NCBI GenBank assembly: GCA_031365725.1
Contig: JANLYQ010000013.1
Coordinates: forward strand, 1-36,590
DNA from: JANLYQ01 sp031365725
GTDB lineage: Bacteria > Actinomycetota > Actinomycetes > JACCUZ01
Length of the DNA: 36,590 nucleotides
Reading direction: 5' to 3'
Each line of letters starts with the position of its first letter. The stretch's first letter is position 1. Under the pieces are notes generated by a model. That model was not told where the DNA came from. It searched no databases and saw nothing but the letters and a program-made list of their open reading frames with translations. The position numbers and the translations under genes were made by a program. Shown piece after piece: positions 24,501-31,112 of the stretch.

Positions 24501-25212
24501 CTGCGTACCAGTCGTAGAACGACAGCATCGTTCCGCCGATCAGCGAGACAAACCGTGAGCCCGAGGCATGGGAGACCATCGACATCGCCGGGATCGGGGA
24601 GAAGCCGGCAACCCGGTCGGGTCCGAACCGCTTGATCGTGTACACGTGCGCCGCGGCGACGATCTCGGTCGCCTCTTCCCACGTCGCGCGGACAAGACCA
24701 CCCTTACCTCGGGCGCGCTTGTAGCGACGCGAACGCTCGGGGTCGGACACGATGTCCGCCCAGGCAAGTACGGGGTCGCCGAGGCGAGCCCTGGCCTCCC
24801 GGTACATCTCCAGGAGGACTCCGCGGACATAGGGATATCGAACGCGGGTGGGGGAGTAGGTGTACCAGGAGAAGGCTGCGCCGCGAGGGCAGCCGCGAGG
24901 CTCGTACTCCGGGCTGTCCGGCCCGACCGACGGGTAGTCGGTCTGCTGTGACTCCCAGGTGATGATGCCGTCCTTGACGTAGACCTTCCACGAGCACGAC
25001 CCCGTGCAGTTCACGCCGTGTGTCGAGCGCACGACCTTGTCGTGGCTCCAACGGTCGCGATAGAAGTCGTCGGCTTGTCGGCCACCTTTGCGATGCAACG
25101 TTCGGAGGTCGGGGGACACCTCGGCCCGGGTGAAGAACCGGCGGGTGCGGACGAGTGCTTCGCTGATGTCGTCGTCCATGCGCGGACCGGTGGAGCGGGT
25201 TCGCTTGCTCAT
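21511..25212 (-). CDS. narG: Respiratory nitrate reductase, alpha subunit (catalytic)
   Basis: A 1233-residue molybdopterin enzyme that reduces nitrate to nitrite on the cytoplasmic side of the membrane. The N-terminal [4Fe-4S] centre has the NarG-type ligand set His65-x3-Cys69-x3-Cys73 and Cys108 (HGVNCTGSC and RGCPRG). Molybdenum-cofactor contacts follow (NVPVTRTPDAHW, GWAHYVGQEKCRP). The length matches actinobacterial NarG. There is no twin-arginine signal, consistent with a cytoplasmic NarGHI enzyme. The ATG overlaps the narK stop (ATGA). Nitrate respiration under low oxygen is the expected role. Confidence 0.98.
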   Translation of the reverse strand: MSKRTRSTGPRMDDDISEALVRTRRFFTRAEVSPDLRTLHRKGGRQADDFYRDRWSHDKVVRSTHGVNCTGSCSWKVYVKDGIITWESQQTDYPSVGPDSPEYEPRGCPRGAAFSWYTYSPTRVRYPYVRGVLLEMYREARARLGDPVLAWADIVSDPERSRRYKRARGKGGLVRATWEEATEIVAAAHVYTIKRFGPDRVAGFSPIPAMSMVSHASGSRFVSLIGGTMLSFYDWYADLPVASPQVFGDQTDVPESGDWWDAGYLIMWGSNVPVTRTPDAHWMAEARYRGQKVVAVAPDYADNVKFADEWLAVQPGTDGALAMAMGHVTLTEFFVDRQVPYFTEYVKKYTDLPFLVRLEERDGTYVAGKFLTASDLADEQDAEHAEFKTVLLDSATGAPVVPNGSLGFRFGPEGAGRWNLDLAEIDPLLSAAGGTLDPVPVELPRFDAPDGSAAALKRGVPVRRVNGHLVTTVYDLMLAQYGVRRDGLPGTWPSGYDDADEPYTPAWQETITGVPAAKAERIGREFAANAEESRGRSMILMGAGTNHWFHSDTIYRGFLALTTLTGCQGVNGGGWAHYVGQEKCRPVTGWTQLASALDWSRPPRQMVQTAFWYLHTDQFRYDQFGADTLSATTGKGQLAGKTTADIIAQSARMGWMPSHPTFDRNPLTLADDAEASGTSVGDYVVDQLTSGDLRFACEDPDGENNYPRVLTIWRANLLGSSGKGSEYFLKHLLGTDSSVRATEAPPEARPKDVVWRDQAPDGKLDLLLTLDFRMTSTTIFSDVVLPAATWYEKHDLNTTDMHPFIHSFNPAIPPPWQTRTDWDAFQTIAQAFSTLAEKHLGVRRDVVAVPLLHDTADEMANPHGVVADWKAGDCEPIPGKTMPKLVIVERDYPAVAAKMSALGPLMESLGATTKGVTYEVSKEVDYLRRKNGAVRGGPADGRPSLRRDIDACEMILALSGTTNGHLATQGFRTLEKRTGQPMADLAAEHEGKQITFADTQARPVTVITSPEWSGSETGGRRYSPFTINVERLKPWHTLTGRQHFYLDHDWMTELGEGLPVFRPPLNMSMLFGEPQIGETGELGLTVRYLTPHNKWSIHSEYQDNLFMLSLSRGGQVIWMSKEDAVKIGVHDNDWIEAVNRNGVVVARAIVSHRMPEGTVYMHHAQDRLIDVPRSETNGKRGGVHNSLTRLLIKPTHLVGGYAQLSFAFNYLGPTGNQRDEVTVIRRRSQEVEY

Positions 25213-26432
25213 GCGTGAGACACCAGCGGTCGACGTACGACAGTGACCGTGTAGGCCAGAGCCATCAGTGCGACCAGCGACAGCAGCAGCAAGCCCACGG
25301 CGTAGGACCCGGACCGGCCATAGATCGAGCCCATCAGCAGTGGCGGGATGAAGCCGCCGAGACCGCCGGCTGCTCCGACCACGCCGGTCACGCCACCGAC
25401 CATGTCCGCGGGGCTGCGCATCGCGACCAGGGCGAACACCGCCCCGGCGCCGGCGCCGAGCGCGGCGGCCATCGACAGGAAGGCAATCGTCCCGAGCGGT
25501 GCGAGTGCAGGCGTCGATGCCTGCACTGCGGCGCCGAGCACAACGACCGAGAGTGACCCCACGAGCACCGGGACGGGGCCGAACCGGTCGGACAGCCAGA
25601 CACCGACCGGGCGCAGCAGGACAGCCACCAGGACGAAGCCGGCCATCCTGTTGGCCGCGTCGGTCTGGGTCAGTGCGTAGCCGCTCTTGAGGTAGGTCGG
25701 CAGGTAGACAGAGAACGCGACGTAGCCGCCGAAGCTCACGGCGTAGAGCGCCGACGCCTGCCAGGTGATCGGCAGGCGTAGTGCAGCACCAAGGCGCGCG
25801 GACAGCTTGCCGGTCGGCATGGCGCGGTCGGGTGCGTCACGCAGCACGAGCATGGCAAGGACGCCGTACGCCGCGAGCACGACGGCGGTGAGCACGAACG
25901 GTGCCGCGAAACCCTGCGACGTCGAGAGCTTGACCGTGGTCAGCGCACTGATGGCGGTGCCCCCCATCCCGGCACCGAAGATGCCGATGGCGGTGCCGCG
26001 CCGGGCGGCCGCGAACCACCCACTGACCATAGGGACACCGACCGCAAATGACGTTCCGGCGATTCCGAGGAAGAAACCCCCGACTATGAGTCCGACGAAG
26101 GACTTGTGTCCGACGAGCCCGAGGAAGAGGACCGGAAGGATCGTCGCGAAGGAGACGGCTGGGAACATCACGCGACCACCGAGTCGGTCGGTCAGCGCTC
26201 CGACCGGGATGCGGCCCAGCGCCCCGACGACGACCGGGACGGCCACGATCAGCGCTTGCTGGAACGACGTCAAGTGCAAGGTGTCCTTGAGACCGGAGGC
26301 CAGCGGGCTGAGCAGCGCCCAGGCCCAGAAGTTGACCGCGAACCCGGCCGTGGCCAACCCGAGCATGAGTGCCGGCGTGCGGGAGGAGGTCGCGTCCGAC
26401 GATGGCGGTGAGACGGGTGCGTGGGTGGTCAC
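25209..26432 (-). CDS. narK: Nitrate/nitrite transporter (NarK, major facilitator superfamily)
   Basis: A 407-residue membrane protein with about 12 hydrophobic segments. The start is the GTG at 26432, preceded by GAGGAG at a normal distance; longer in-frame starts upstream lack support. Family signatures are the FAVNFWAWALLSPL segment in helix 1, PVGALTDRLGGR after helix 2, GASFAVG-like FFLGIAGTSFAVG, and the second nitrate signature GAGAGAVFALVAM. It brings nitrate in and exports nitrite, and is the first gene of the operon, ahead of narGHJI and the cupin. Confidence 0.95.
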   Translation of the reverse strand: MTTHAPVSPPSSDATSSRTPALMLGLATAGFAVNFWAWALLSPLASGLKDTLHLTSFQQALIVAVPVVVGALGRIPVGALTDRLGGRVMFPAVSFATILPVLFLGLVGHKSFVGLIVGGFFLGIAGTSFAVGVPMVSGWFAAARRGTAIGIFGAGMGGTAISALTTVKLSTSQGFAAPFVLTAVVLAAYGVLAMLVLRDAPDRAMPTGKLSARLGAALRLPITWQASALYAVSFGGYVAFSVYLPTYLKSGYALTQTDAANRMAGFVLVAVLLRPVGVWLSDRFGPVPVLVGSLSVVVLGAAVQASTPALAPLGTIAFLSMAAALGAGAGAVFALVAMRSPADMVGGVTGVVGAAGGLGGFIPPLLMGSIYGRSGSYAVGLLLLSLVALMALAYTVTVVRRPLVSHA

Positions 26433-26641
26433 TGCGCATGCTCCTCGGTCGAGGGGGTGGCTACGCCACGAGTGCGACGCCGCGGCCGGTTTCGGTCGGG
26501 CGAACGAGGTGGCCCTCACGCAGCGATGGTCGGGCCAGTTCACTGGTGCAGACCAGGGCCTTTGGTCCCGACCGGGCGCGACTGCAGGTCGACACGAGCA
26601 CGCGATGTCCCGACCGATGCCGGGAGGCAAACGCTCCTACA

Positions 26642-26718
26642 TGGGGTGAGTGACGGGACTTGAACCCGCGGCCCCCTGGACCACAACCAGGTGCTCTACC
26701 AGCTGAGCTACACCCACC
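26642..26718 (-). tRNA. tRNA-His (GTG anticodon)
   Basis: The minus strand folds as a cloverleaf: acceptor GTGGGTG pairs with CACTCAC, D-arm TAGCTCAGCTGGTAGAGC, anticodon arm CTGGTTGTGGTCCAG with anticodon GTG, and T-arm GCGGGTTCAAGTCCCGT. An extra 5' G at 26718 faces C73, the mark of tRNA-His, and CCA is encoded. It lies in the 383-base region between narK and orn; no other gene is seen there. Confidence 0.96.
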
Positions 26719-26815
26719 ATGTTCACCGCGTGAGCGGCTGGAGAAGCATACAGGCGCAGACGGTCGGTCCGGTCCGACTGACCGCCTGCGCCCGTATCGC
26801 GACGACCGCCGCCCG

Positions 26816-27439
26816 TCAGCCCGACTCGACCTGTGCCGGCAGCACGAAGCGGGCCGCGAGCTCCTTGATGTCGTCGGTGCTGGGGCCGGGCTGGGCCACG
26901 AAGACGGCCTCCCGGTAGAACTTGAGCTCCTCGATGCTCTCGCGGATGTCCGCGAGCGCCCGGTGACCGCCGCGTTTGGCGGGGGAGTTGAAGTAGACCC
27001 GGGGGAACCACCGCCGGGTCAGCTCCTTGATCGAGGACACGTCGACCAGTCGGTAGTGCAGGTGCTCGTCCAACGCGGCCATGTCGCGAGCGATGAATCC
27101 CCGGTCGACGTACACCGTGTTGCCCGCCAGCGGTGCCTTGCGCACACCCGGCACGTGCGCCCGGACGTAGGCCAGCACCTGCTCCTCGGCGTCCGCCAGC
27201 GTGATGCCGTGCGCGAGCTCGTCGAGCAGGCCCGAGCTCGTGTGCATGGTGCGGACGACCTCGGGCATCTGGTCGAGCGCAGCCTGCGGAGGCTTGATCA
27301 CCACGTCGACACCGTCGCCCAGGACGTTGAGGTCGGAGTCGGTGACTAGCGCCGCTACCTCGACGAGCGCGTCGTGCGCCAGGTCGAGCCCCGTCATCTC
27401 GCAGTCGATCCAGACCATTCGTTCGTTGCGCTCGGTCAT
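26816..27439 (-). CDS. orn: Oligoribonuclease
   Basis: A 207-residue 3'-5' exonuclease of the DEDDh class that degrades RNA fragments of two to five bases, including pGpG from cyclic di-GMP turnover. The active-site acids are in WIDCEMTGLD near the start and in KRGGHRALADIRESI (His and Asp) near the end, with the middle Asp in the YVDRGFIARDM segment. Length and motifs match Orn fully. It stands alone; the tRNA-His gene lies downstream and the ArsR gene diverges from its start. Confidence 0.97.
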   Translation of the reverse strand: MTERNERMVWIDCEMTGLDLAHDALVEVAALVTDSDLNVLGDGVDVVIKPPQAALDQMPEVVRTMHTSSGLLDELAHGITLADAEEQVLAYVRAHVPGVRKAPLAGNTVYVDRGFIARDMAALDEHLHYRLVDVSSIKELTRRWFPRVYFNSPAKRGGHRALADIRESIEELKFYREAVFVAQPGPSTDDIKELAARFVLPAQVESG

Positions 27440-27475
27440 GACCTGAGCCTAGCTGGGCGACACTTCCAGACAGTT

Positions 27476-27487
27476 CAGCCGCGGCTG
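27476..27487. promoter_or_regulatory. 12-base perfect palindrome CAGCCGCGGCTG, possible ArsR operator
   Basis: It sits 12 bases before the GTG of the ArsR gene, in the 60-base gap shared with orn. ArsR repressors bind inverted repeats at this distance from their own start. High GC makes short palindromes common, so confidence is limited. Confidence 0.4.
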
Positions 27488-27499
27488 TATCGTGGTGCT

Positions 27500-27859
27500 G
27501 TGCCCCGCTCCACGCCGTACGCCGATGCCCTCGCGGTCCTCGACCGGGTGGGGCGCGCGCTCTCGGACGGCACACGTCGACGGATCCTGCTGCGGCTGGC
27601 AGACGGACCGTCCTATCCCGCGGACCTGGCCGACCATCTCGGGGCGAGCCGTCCGGCGGTGTCCAACCACCTGGCCTGCTTGCGCGACTGCGGTCTCGTC
27701 GCGGCCGACATCCAGGGCCGGCGCGTGGCCTATCGGCTGGCCGACGACCGGCTCGCGCACGCGCTGCACGACCTCGCCGGGCTGCGACTGCATGCTCGTG
27801 CCGGCCACGTGGCCGAGAGCTCCGACCGGGCAGCAGCGGCACGCGAGGTCGCCGGATGA
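27500..27859 (+). CDS. ArsR-family metal-responsive repressor (CmtR-like)
   Basis: A 119-residue protein from the GTG at 27500. It has the ArsR winged helix-turn-helix: LSDGTRRRILLRLADG, then YPADLADHLGASRPAVSNHLACLRDCGLV. The recognition helix carries Cys60 and Cys64, four residues apart, as in the cadmium/lead sensor CmtR of mycobacteria (Cys57 and Cys61). The third Cys of CmtR near the C-terminus is absent; His residues lie there instead (HALHDLAGLRLHARAGH). It is co-transcribed with the transporter gene that overlaps its stop codon (ATGA). A soft-metal sensor is likely; which metal is open. Confidence 0.9.
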   Translation: MPRSTPYADALAVLDRVGRALSDGTRRRILLRLADGPSYPADLADHLGASRPAVSNHLACLRDCGLVAADIQGRRVAYRLADDRLAHALHDLAGLRLHARAGHVAESSDRAAAAREVAG

Positions 27860-28491
27860 GCACGCTCGCCTCTGGCACCCGAGCGGTGGCCCTGCGCCGC
27901 GCCCGGCTGCTCAACCGCACGACTCTCGTCTGGAACGCTGCCGAGGCCTCACTCTCTCTGGCCGCCGGGGCTGCGGCCGGGTCGGTGGGCCTGCTCGCGT
28001 TCGGTGCCAACTCGATCATCGAGGTCTCAGCGGCCCTGGTGCTGGCCTGGCGGCTGCGGCGCGACGAGCGAGCCGGCTGCACGCAACCCGATGACCGGAG
28101 GGCGACCCGGGCCCTTGCGCTGTGCTTCGCGGCCCTGGCTGTCTCGGTGGCTGTCGGTGCCGTTCGCGCCCTGGTGACCCACGAGGTGTCCTCGACCAGC
28201 GCGCTGGGCATCGCTGTCACGACCGCTGCCCTGATCGCGATGCCGGTGCTGGCGCGGGCCAAGCGGCGCGTCGCTCCGGCGCTCGGCTCGCGCGCCCAGG
28301 AACGTGAGGCCGGTCAGACAGACTTGTGCGCGCTGCTCGCCGGGGTGGTGCTCGTCGGTCTTGTCCTGCGTGCCGCCCTGGGTTGGTGGTGGGCCGACCC
28401 CGTGGCCGCGCTTGTCGTCGCCGCTCTGGCCTCGCTCGAGACGGCCCGCAGCTGGCGGGCTGAGTCACTCGAGGACACCTGCTGCGCCTGA
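27856..28491 (+). CDS. Cation diffusion facilitator-like membrane protein, no C-terminal domain
   Basis: A 211-residue protein with about six membrane segments (near 18-40, 45-65, 85-105, 115-135, 155-175 and 178-195). The pattern GANSIIEVSAAL in segment 2, TDLCALLAGVVLVGL in segment 5 and WADPVAALVVAAL in segment 6 resembles the metal-binding helices of CDF transporters, with Asn/Glu and Asp/Cys at the site instead of the usual His/Asp set. It ends after the last helix, so the cytoplasmic metal-binding domain of typical CDF proteins is absent. The C-terminus ends in a Cys-Cys pair. Coupling to an ArsR gene supports a metal efflux role. Confidence 0.82.
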   Translation: MSTLASGTRAVALRRARLLNRTTLVWNAAEASLSLAAGAAAGSVGLLAFGANSIIEVSAALVLAWRLRRDERAGCTQPDDRRATRALALCFAALAVSVAVGAVRALVTHEVSSTSALGIAVTTAALIAMPVLARAKRRVAPALGSRAQEREAGQTDLCALLAGVVLVGLVLRAALGWWWADPVAALVVAALASLETARSWRAESLEDTCCA

Positions 28492-28651
28492 GCGAGCGCA
28501 TCAGCCTGACGTCTGGCCTCTCACGCTGGGTGAGGAAGATTTACCAGATCGTGACGCGCGTCTCATGGTGCTTGCGCACCGGGCGGTTGGACGATGAAGG
28601 TGGACAACACCGACGAGTGCGTTCGGTGCACGCCACGCGATCGGGGGATCG

Positions 28652-28954
28652 ATGAAAGCACGGCTGTACGGCGAGCGGGTCGAGGTGCATCGGGCGTCGA
28701 CACCTGACCGGCCCCAGGTGACCAGGCGCGCGACTGACCAGACCGCGGCATCGGCTCCCGCGGACGGCGATCCTCCGTATGTGGCACCGGACCGCTATGG
28801 GCTGCGGGTGGCGTGGCAGAGCGACGCAGAGCAGGTCGAGGCAGCGGAGTTCATGCTGGCCACCCGTGCGCAGGAAGAAGCACGGCGCCGGGTGATGCGC
28901 ATGGTCGATCGGCTGCGCCGCCGGGACACCAGCGCCGACCCGGCTGAAGACTAG
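28652..28954 (+). CDS. Hypothetical small charged protein
   Basis: A 100-residue protein from the ATG at 28652. The first half is polar and probably disordered; residues 55-90 form a long charged helix (EQVEAAEFML, EEARRRVMRMVDRLRRRD). No Cys, signal or membrane segment. I do not recognise it. It is followed within 12 bases by a strong hairpin terminator, which supports it being a real transcript end. The 160 bases before it hold nothing that I can name. Confidence 0.6.
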   Translation: MKARLYGERVEVHRASTPDRPQVTRRATDQTAASAPADGDPPYVAPDRYGLRVAWQSDAEQVEAAEFMLATRAQEEARRRVMRMVDRLRRRDTSADPAED

Positions 28955-28966
28955 ACACCGACACGC

Positions 28967-29004
28967 AGAACACCCCTCGTCGCACCTGCGACGAGGGGTG
29001 TTCT
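28967..29004. terminator. Bidirectional hairpin terminator
   Basis: A perfect 18-base inverted repeat around a 2-base centre (AGAACACCCCTCGTCGCA and its complement). It lies between the convergent small hypothetical gene (stop at 28954) and the vWA gene (stop at 29040). The stem is long and GC-rich; short T/A edges but no long U-run, as is common in actinobacteria. Confidence 0.9.
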
Positions 29005-29037
29005 ACGTGAGCCGCTCGGACGATCAGACCGGACTGC

Positions 29038-30717
29038 CTAGAAGGCCAGTCGGACGTGGGAGCGCTTGGTCACGTCGAGCACGAGGGTGTAGCCCGAGAG
29101 CTTCTTGCGCGGGATCGTGATGGTCACCGTGCCCTTGCCGACCTTGGCCCGACTGATCGTCGTCTTGCCCTTGGTCAGGCGCGCGGTGGTCCCGCGCTTG
29201 AGCGTGGTAGCGCAGGTCACCCGGTAGTGGGTGCCCTTCTTGGTCACCTTGCAGGCCGACAGGCGAGGGGTCGGGACGGCGGCGGCACTGCCGGCGTACG
29301 CCTTGTACGGCGAGAGCACAACCTGCAGGAAGTGCACGGTCGAGCGACGGTGCCAGGTCAGGGAGTAGGTCCCCGTCGAGGAGACGGCCGCGTGGGCGTA
29401 GGTCGTCCACGCGCCGGTCGAGGTTGCCCGACCTTGCAGGAGCACGGTGGCTCCCGTCAGGTCGGGTGTGGTCGTGAAGACCTTGCCGGGGATGCCGGCG
29501 GTGCCGCTGACCCGCGGCGGCAGTGCAGCCCGCCGGGGCAGCTGCGCGCCGACGCGCACCTGGCTGGCCTTCAGGGTGCCGGAAGGCACCGTGACTGTGC
29601 CGGGCGGCGGCGGGGTCGGGCTGCCCGCGGGAGCGCCGGCGATGGTGAAGGTGCGCTGCGCGGACACGCTGGAACCTGACGACAGGTGCGCCGTGACGGT
29701 GCCGGTGTAGCTGCCGGCGCCGAGGTTGAGCACGGCGGACCAGCTGCCGATCGCGTCGACGGTTGCTGCCACGGTGACGCCACCGACGTTGACCGAGACC
29801 CCGGAGATGCTGTCGGGGCTGGCGGTGGTCAGGCCCGCTGCGAGGCCGGCCGGGTCGAGCACCGGATAGCAGTGGTCGCGACCGGCAGCGGCCATCTTGG
29901 CCGGCGCAAGTGTGGCGTCGCAGCCCTTGGGGCCGACGGCAAAGCTGCGCCAGAACACACCGGAGTTGGTGATGTCGGTGAGCTTGGTGTTGGTGAGCGG
30001 CGCCAGCCCGTCGGAGAGGAACATGACGTACTTCGGTCCGGTCGGTGCGGTCGCGAGGACGTTGAGCGCCTCGGTGACGGCAGCGTCGAACGCGGTGCCT
30101 GCGCCGCTGCCGCCGAGGTCGGCCGACGGCGAGGTCTGGTAGCCGACGTGGTTCTCAGTGACGGTGCGAGCAGCCGAGACGATGCGGGTCTCGGTTGCGC
30201 CACTGGTGGCCGAGGCGGGCACGAAGAACGACGGCGCGGCCGCGGTGCCGAAGTTGGCGGTGCGGGCCTGGTTGGCGAAGGAGGTGATGCCGACCTGGAC
30301 CGAACCGGCGGAGCTCGCGAGCCGCGCGTTGAGGGCGGCCAGCCCGCCGATCTCGCAGTCGAGGGTGTCGCCCACTCCGGCGCCGCCGGGAGCCGGGTTG
30401 TTGGGGGGCGTGGTGAGGTCGTCGCCGTTGAGGTCGTCGCCCTGGTCCTTCACGCCGTCGCCGTTGCAGTCCCCGCCGAACGGGTCTCGGGTCGAGCGGC
30501 TCGCGTCGATGACGTACAGCACGGTCGTGGTGTCGGACGGCGAGACGCCGACCGTGCCTCTGAGGGTGACCGGACCGGCGGTTGCTGCACCGGGGTCGGA
30601 GAAGGTGATGCTCGTGGCGGCTGACGCCACCGACGGCGTCACCACCAGAGCGCCGGCGACGAGCGCGGATGCGCTGATCGCGGTGGCGAGCCTGCGGCTC
30701 GAGACAGATGACAGCAC
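29038..30717 (-). CDS. Secreted von Willebrand factor A domain protein
   Basis: A 559-residue protein from a GTG at 30717 with a GGGGG ribosome site. A signal peptide covers about residues 1-33 (hydrophobic ISASALVAGALVV, cut after ASA). A vWA domain follows: strand VLYVIDASRS holds the metal site Asp71, Ser73 and Ser75. Directly after it is a calcium-loop-like insert (GDCNGDGVKDQGDD, about 82-95). FLSDGLAPL marks a later vWA strand. From about 330 come Ig-like or bacterial repeat domains and a Pro-rich linker (GSPTPPPPG), and the last 60 residues are Lys/Arg/Thr-rich. It is an extracellular adhesion or binding protein with calcium; no sortase signal or lipobox is seen. The target is unknown. 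Confidence 0.87.
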   Translation of the reverse strand: MLSSVSSRRLATAISASALVAGALVVTPSVASAATSITFSDPGAATAGPVTLRGTVGVSPSDTTTVLYVIDASRSTRDPFGGDCNGDGVKDQGDDLNGDDLTTPPNNPAPGGAGVGDTLDCEIGGLAALNARLASSAGSVQVGITSFANQARTANFGTAAAPSFFVPASATSGATETRIVSAARTVTENHVGYQTSPSADLGGSGAGTAFDAAVTEALNVLATAPTGPKYVMFLSDGLAPLTNTKLTDITNSGVFWRSFAVGPKGCDATLAPAKMAAAGRDHCYPVLDPAGLAAGLTTASPDSISGVSVNVGGVTVAATVDAIGSWSAVLNLGAGSYTGTVTAHLSSGSSVSAQRTFTIAGAPAGSPTPPPPGTVTVPSGTLKASQVRVGAQLPRRAALPPRVSGTAGIPGKVFTTTPDLTGATVLLQGRATSTGAWTTYAHAAVSSTGTYSLTWHRRSTVHFLQVVLSPYKAYAGSAAAVPTPRLSACKVTKKGTHYRVTCATTLKRGTTARLTKGKTTISRAKVGKGTVTITIPRKKLSGYTLVLDVTKRSHVRLAF

Positions 30718-30882
30718 GGAGAACCCCCAGTGAACGGACTATGTCGGTTGCGACCGTACCCGCCACGGCCGACATGGACATATCGACTGTCCGACCACCT
30801 CTACGCGCCGAACGGCCGAAGCGCCGGCGCAGGTGTAACACCACCACGGTCCGTAGTCGTGCAGATACGGAACAACGGGGGC

Positions 30883-30958
30883 TGGCGCGCCCGGCAGGGA
30901 TCGAACCTGCGACCAACTGCTTAGAAGGCAGCCGCTCTGTCCGCTGAGCTACGGGCGC
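30883..30958 (-). tRNA. tRNA-Arg (TCT anticodon)
   Basis: On the minus strand: acceptor GCGCCCG with CGGGCGC, D-arm TAGCTCAGCGGACAGAGC, anticodon arm CTGCCTTCTAAGCAG with anticodon TCT, T-arm GCAGGTTCGATCCCTGC, discriminator G and an encoded CCA. It lies in the 395-base region between the vWA gene and the first GTPase gene; the rest of that region shows no gene and must hold the promoters of both. Confidence 0.96.
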
Positions 30959-31112
30959 TCGAGGCTTCAGGCTACCGGGGCCCTTCCCGGCGTACGGCGC
31001 TCAGCGCGGAAGCGCCACGGACGGCGCGGCACCCGCCGCAGACGTCGGGCGGCAGCGCCACGGCGCGCCGCACACGCTCAGCTCCGGCGCGCGGGAGCGC
31101 GCAAGACCGACA

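Noticed and set aside
21526..24951. Several long frames on the + strand opposite narG
   Set aside because: They are Arg-, Gly- and Val-rich mirror readings of the GC-rich narG gene with no ribosome sites or recognisable domains.
28967..29004. CRISPR or transposon end
   Set aside because: It is a single perfect hairpin between two convergent stop codons, so a terminator explains it; no repeat-spacer structure or transposase is present.
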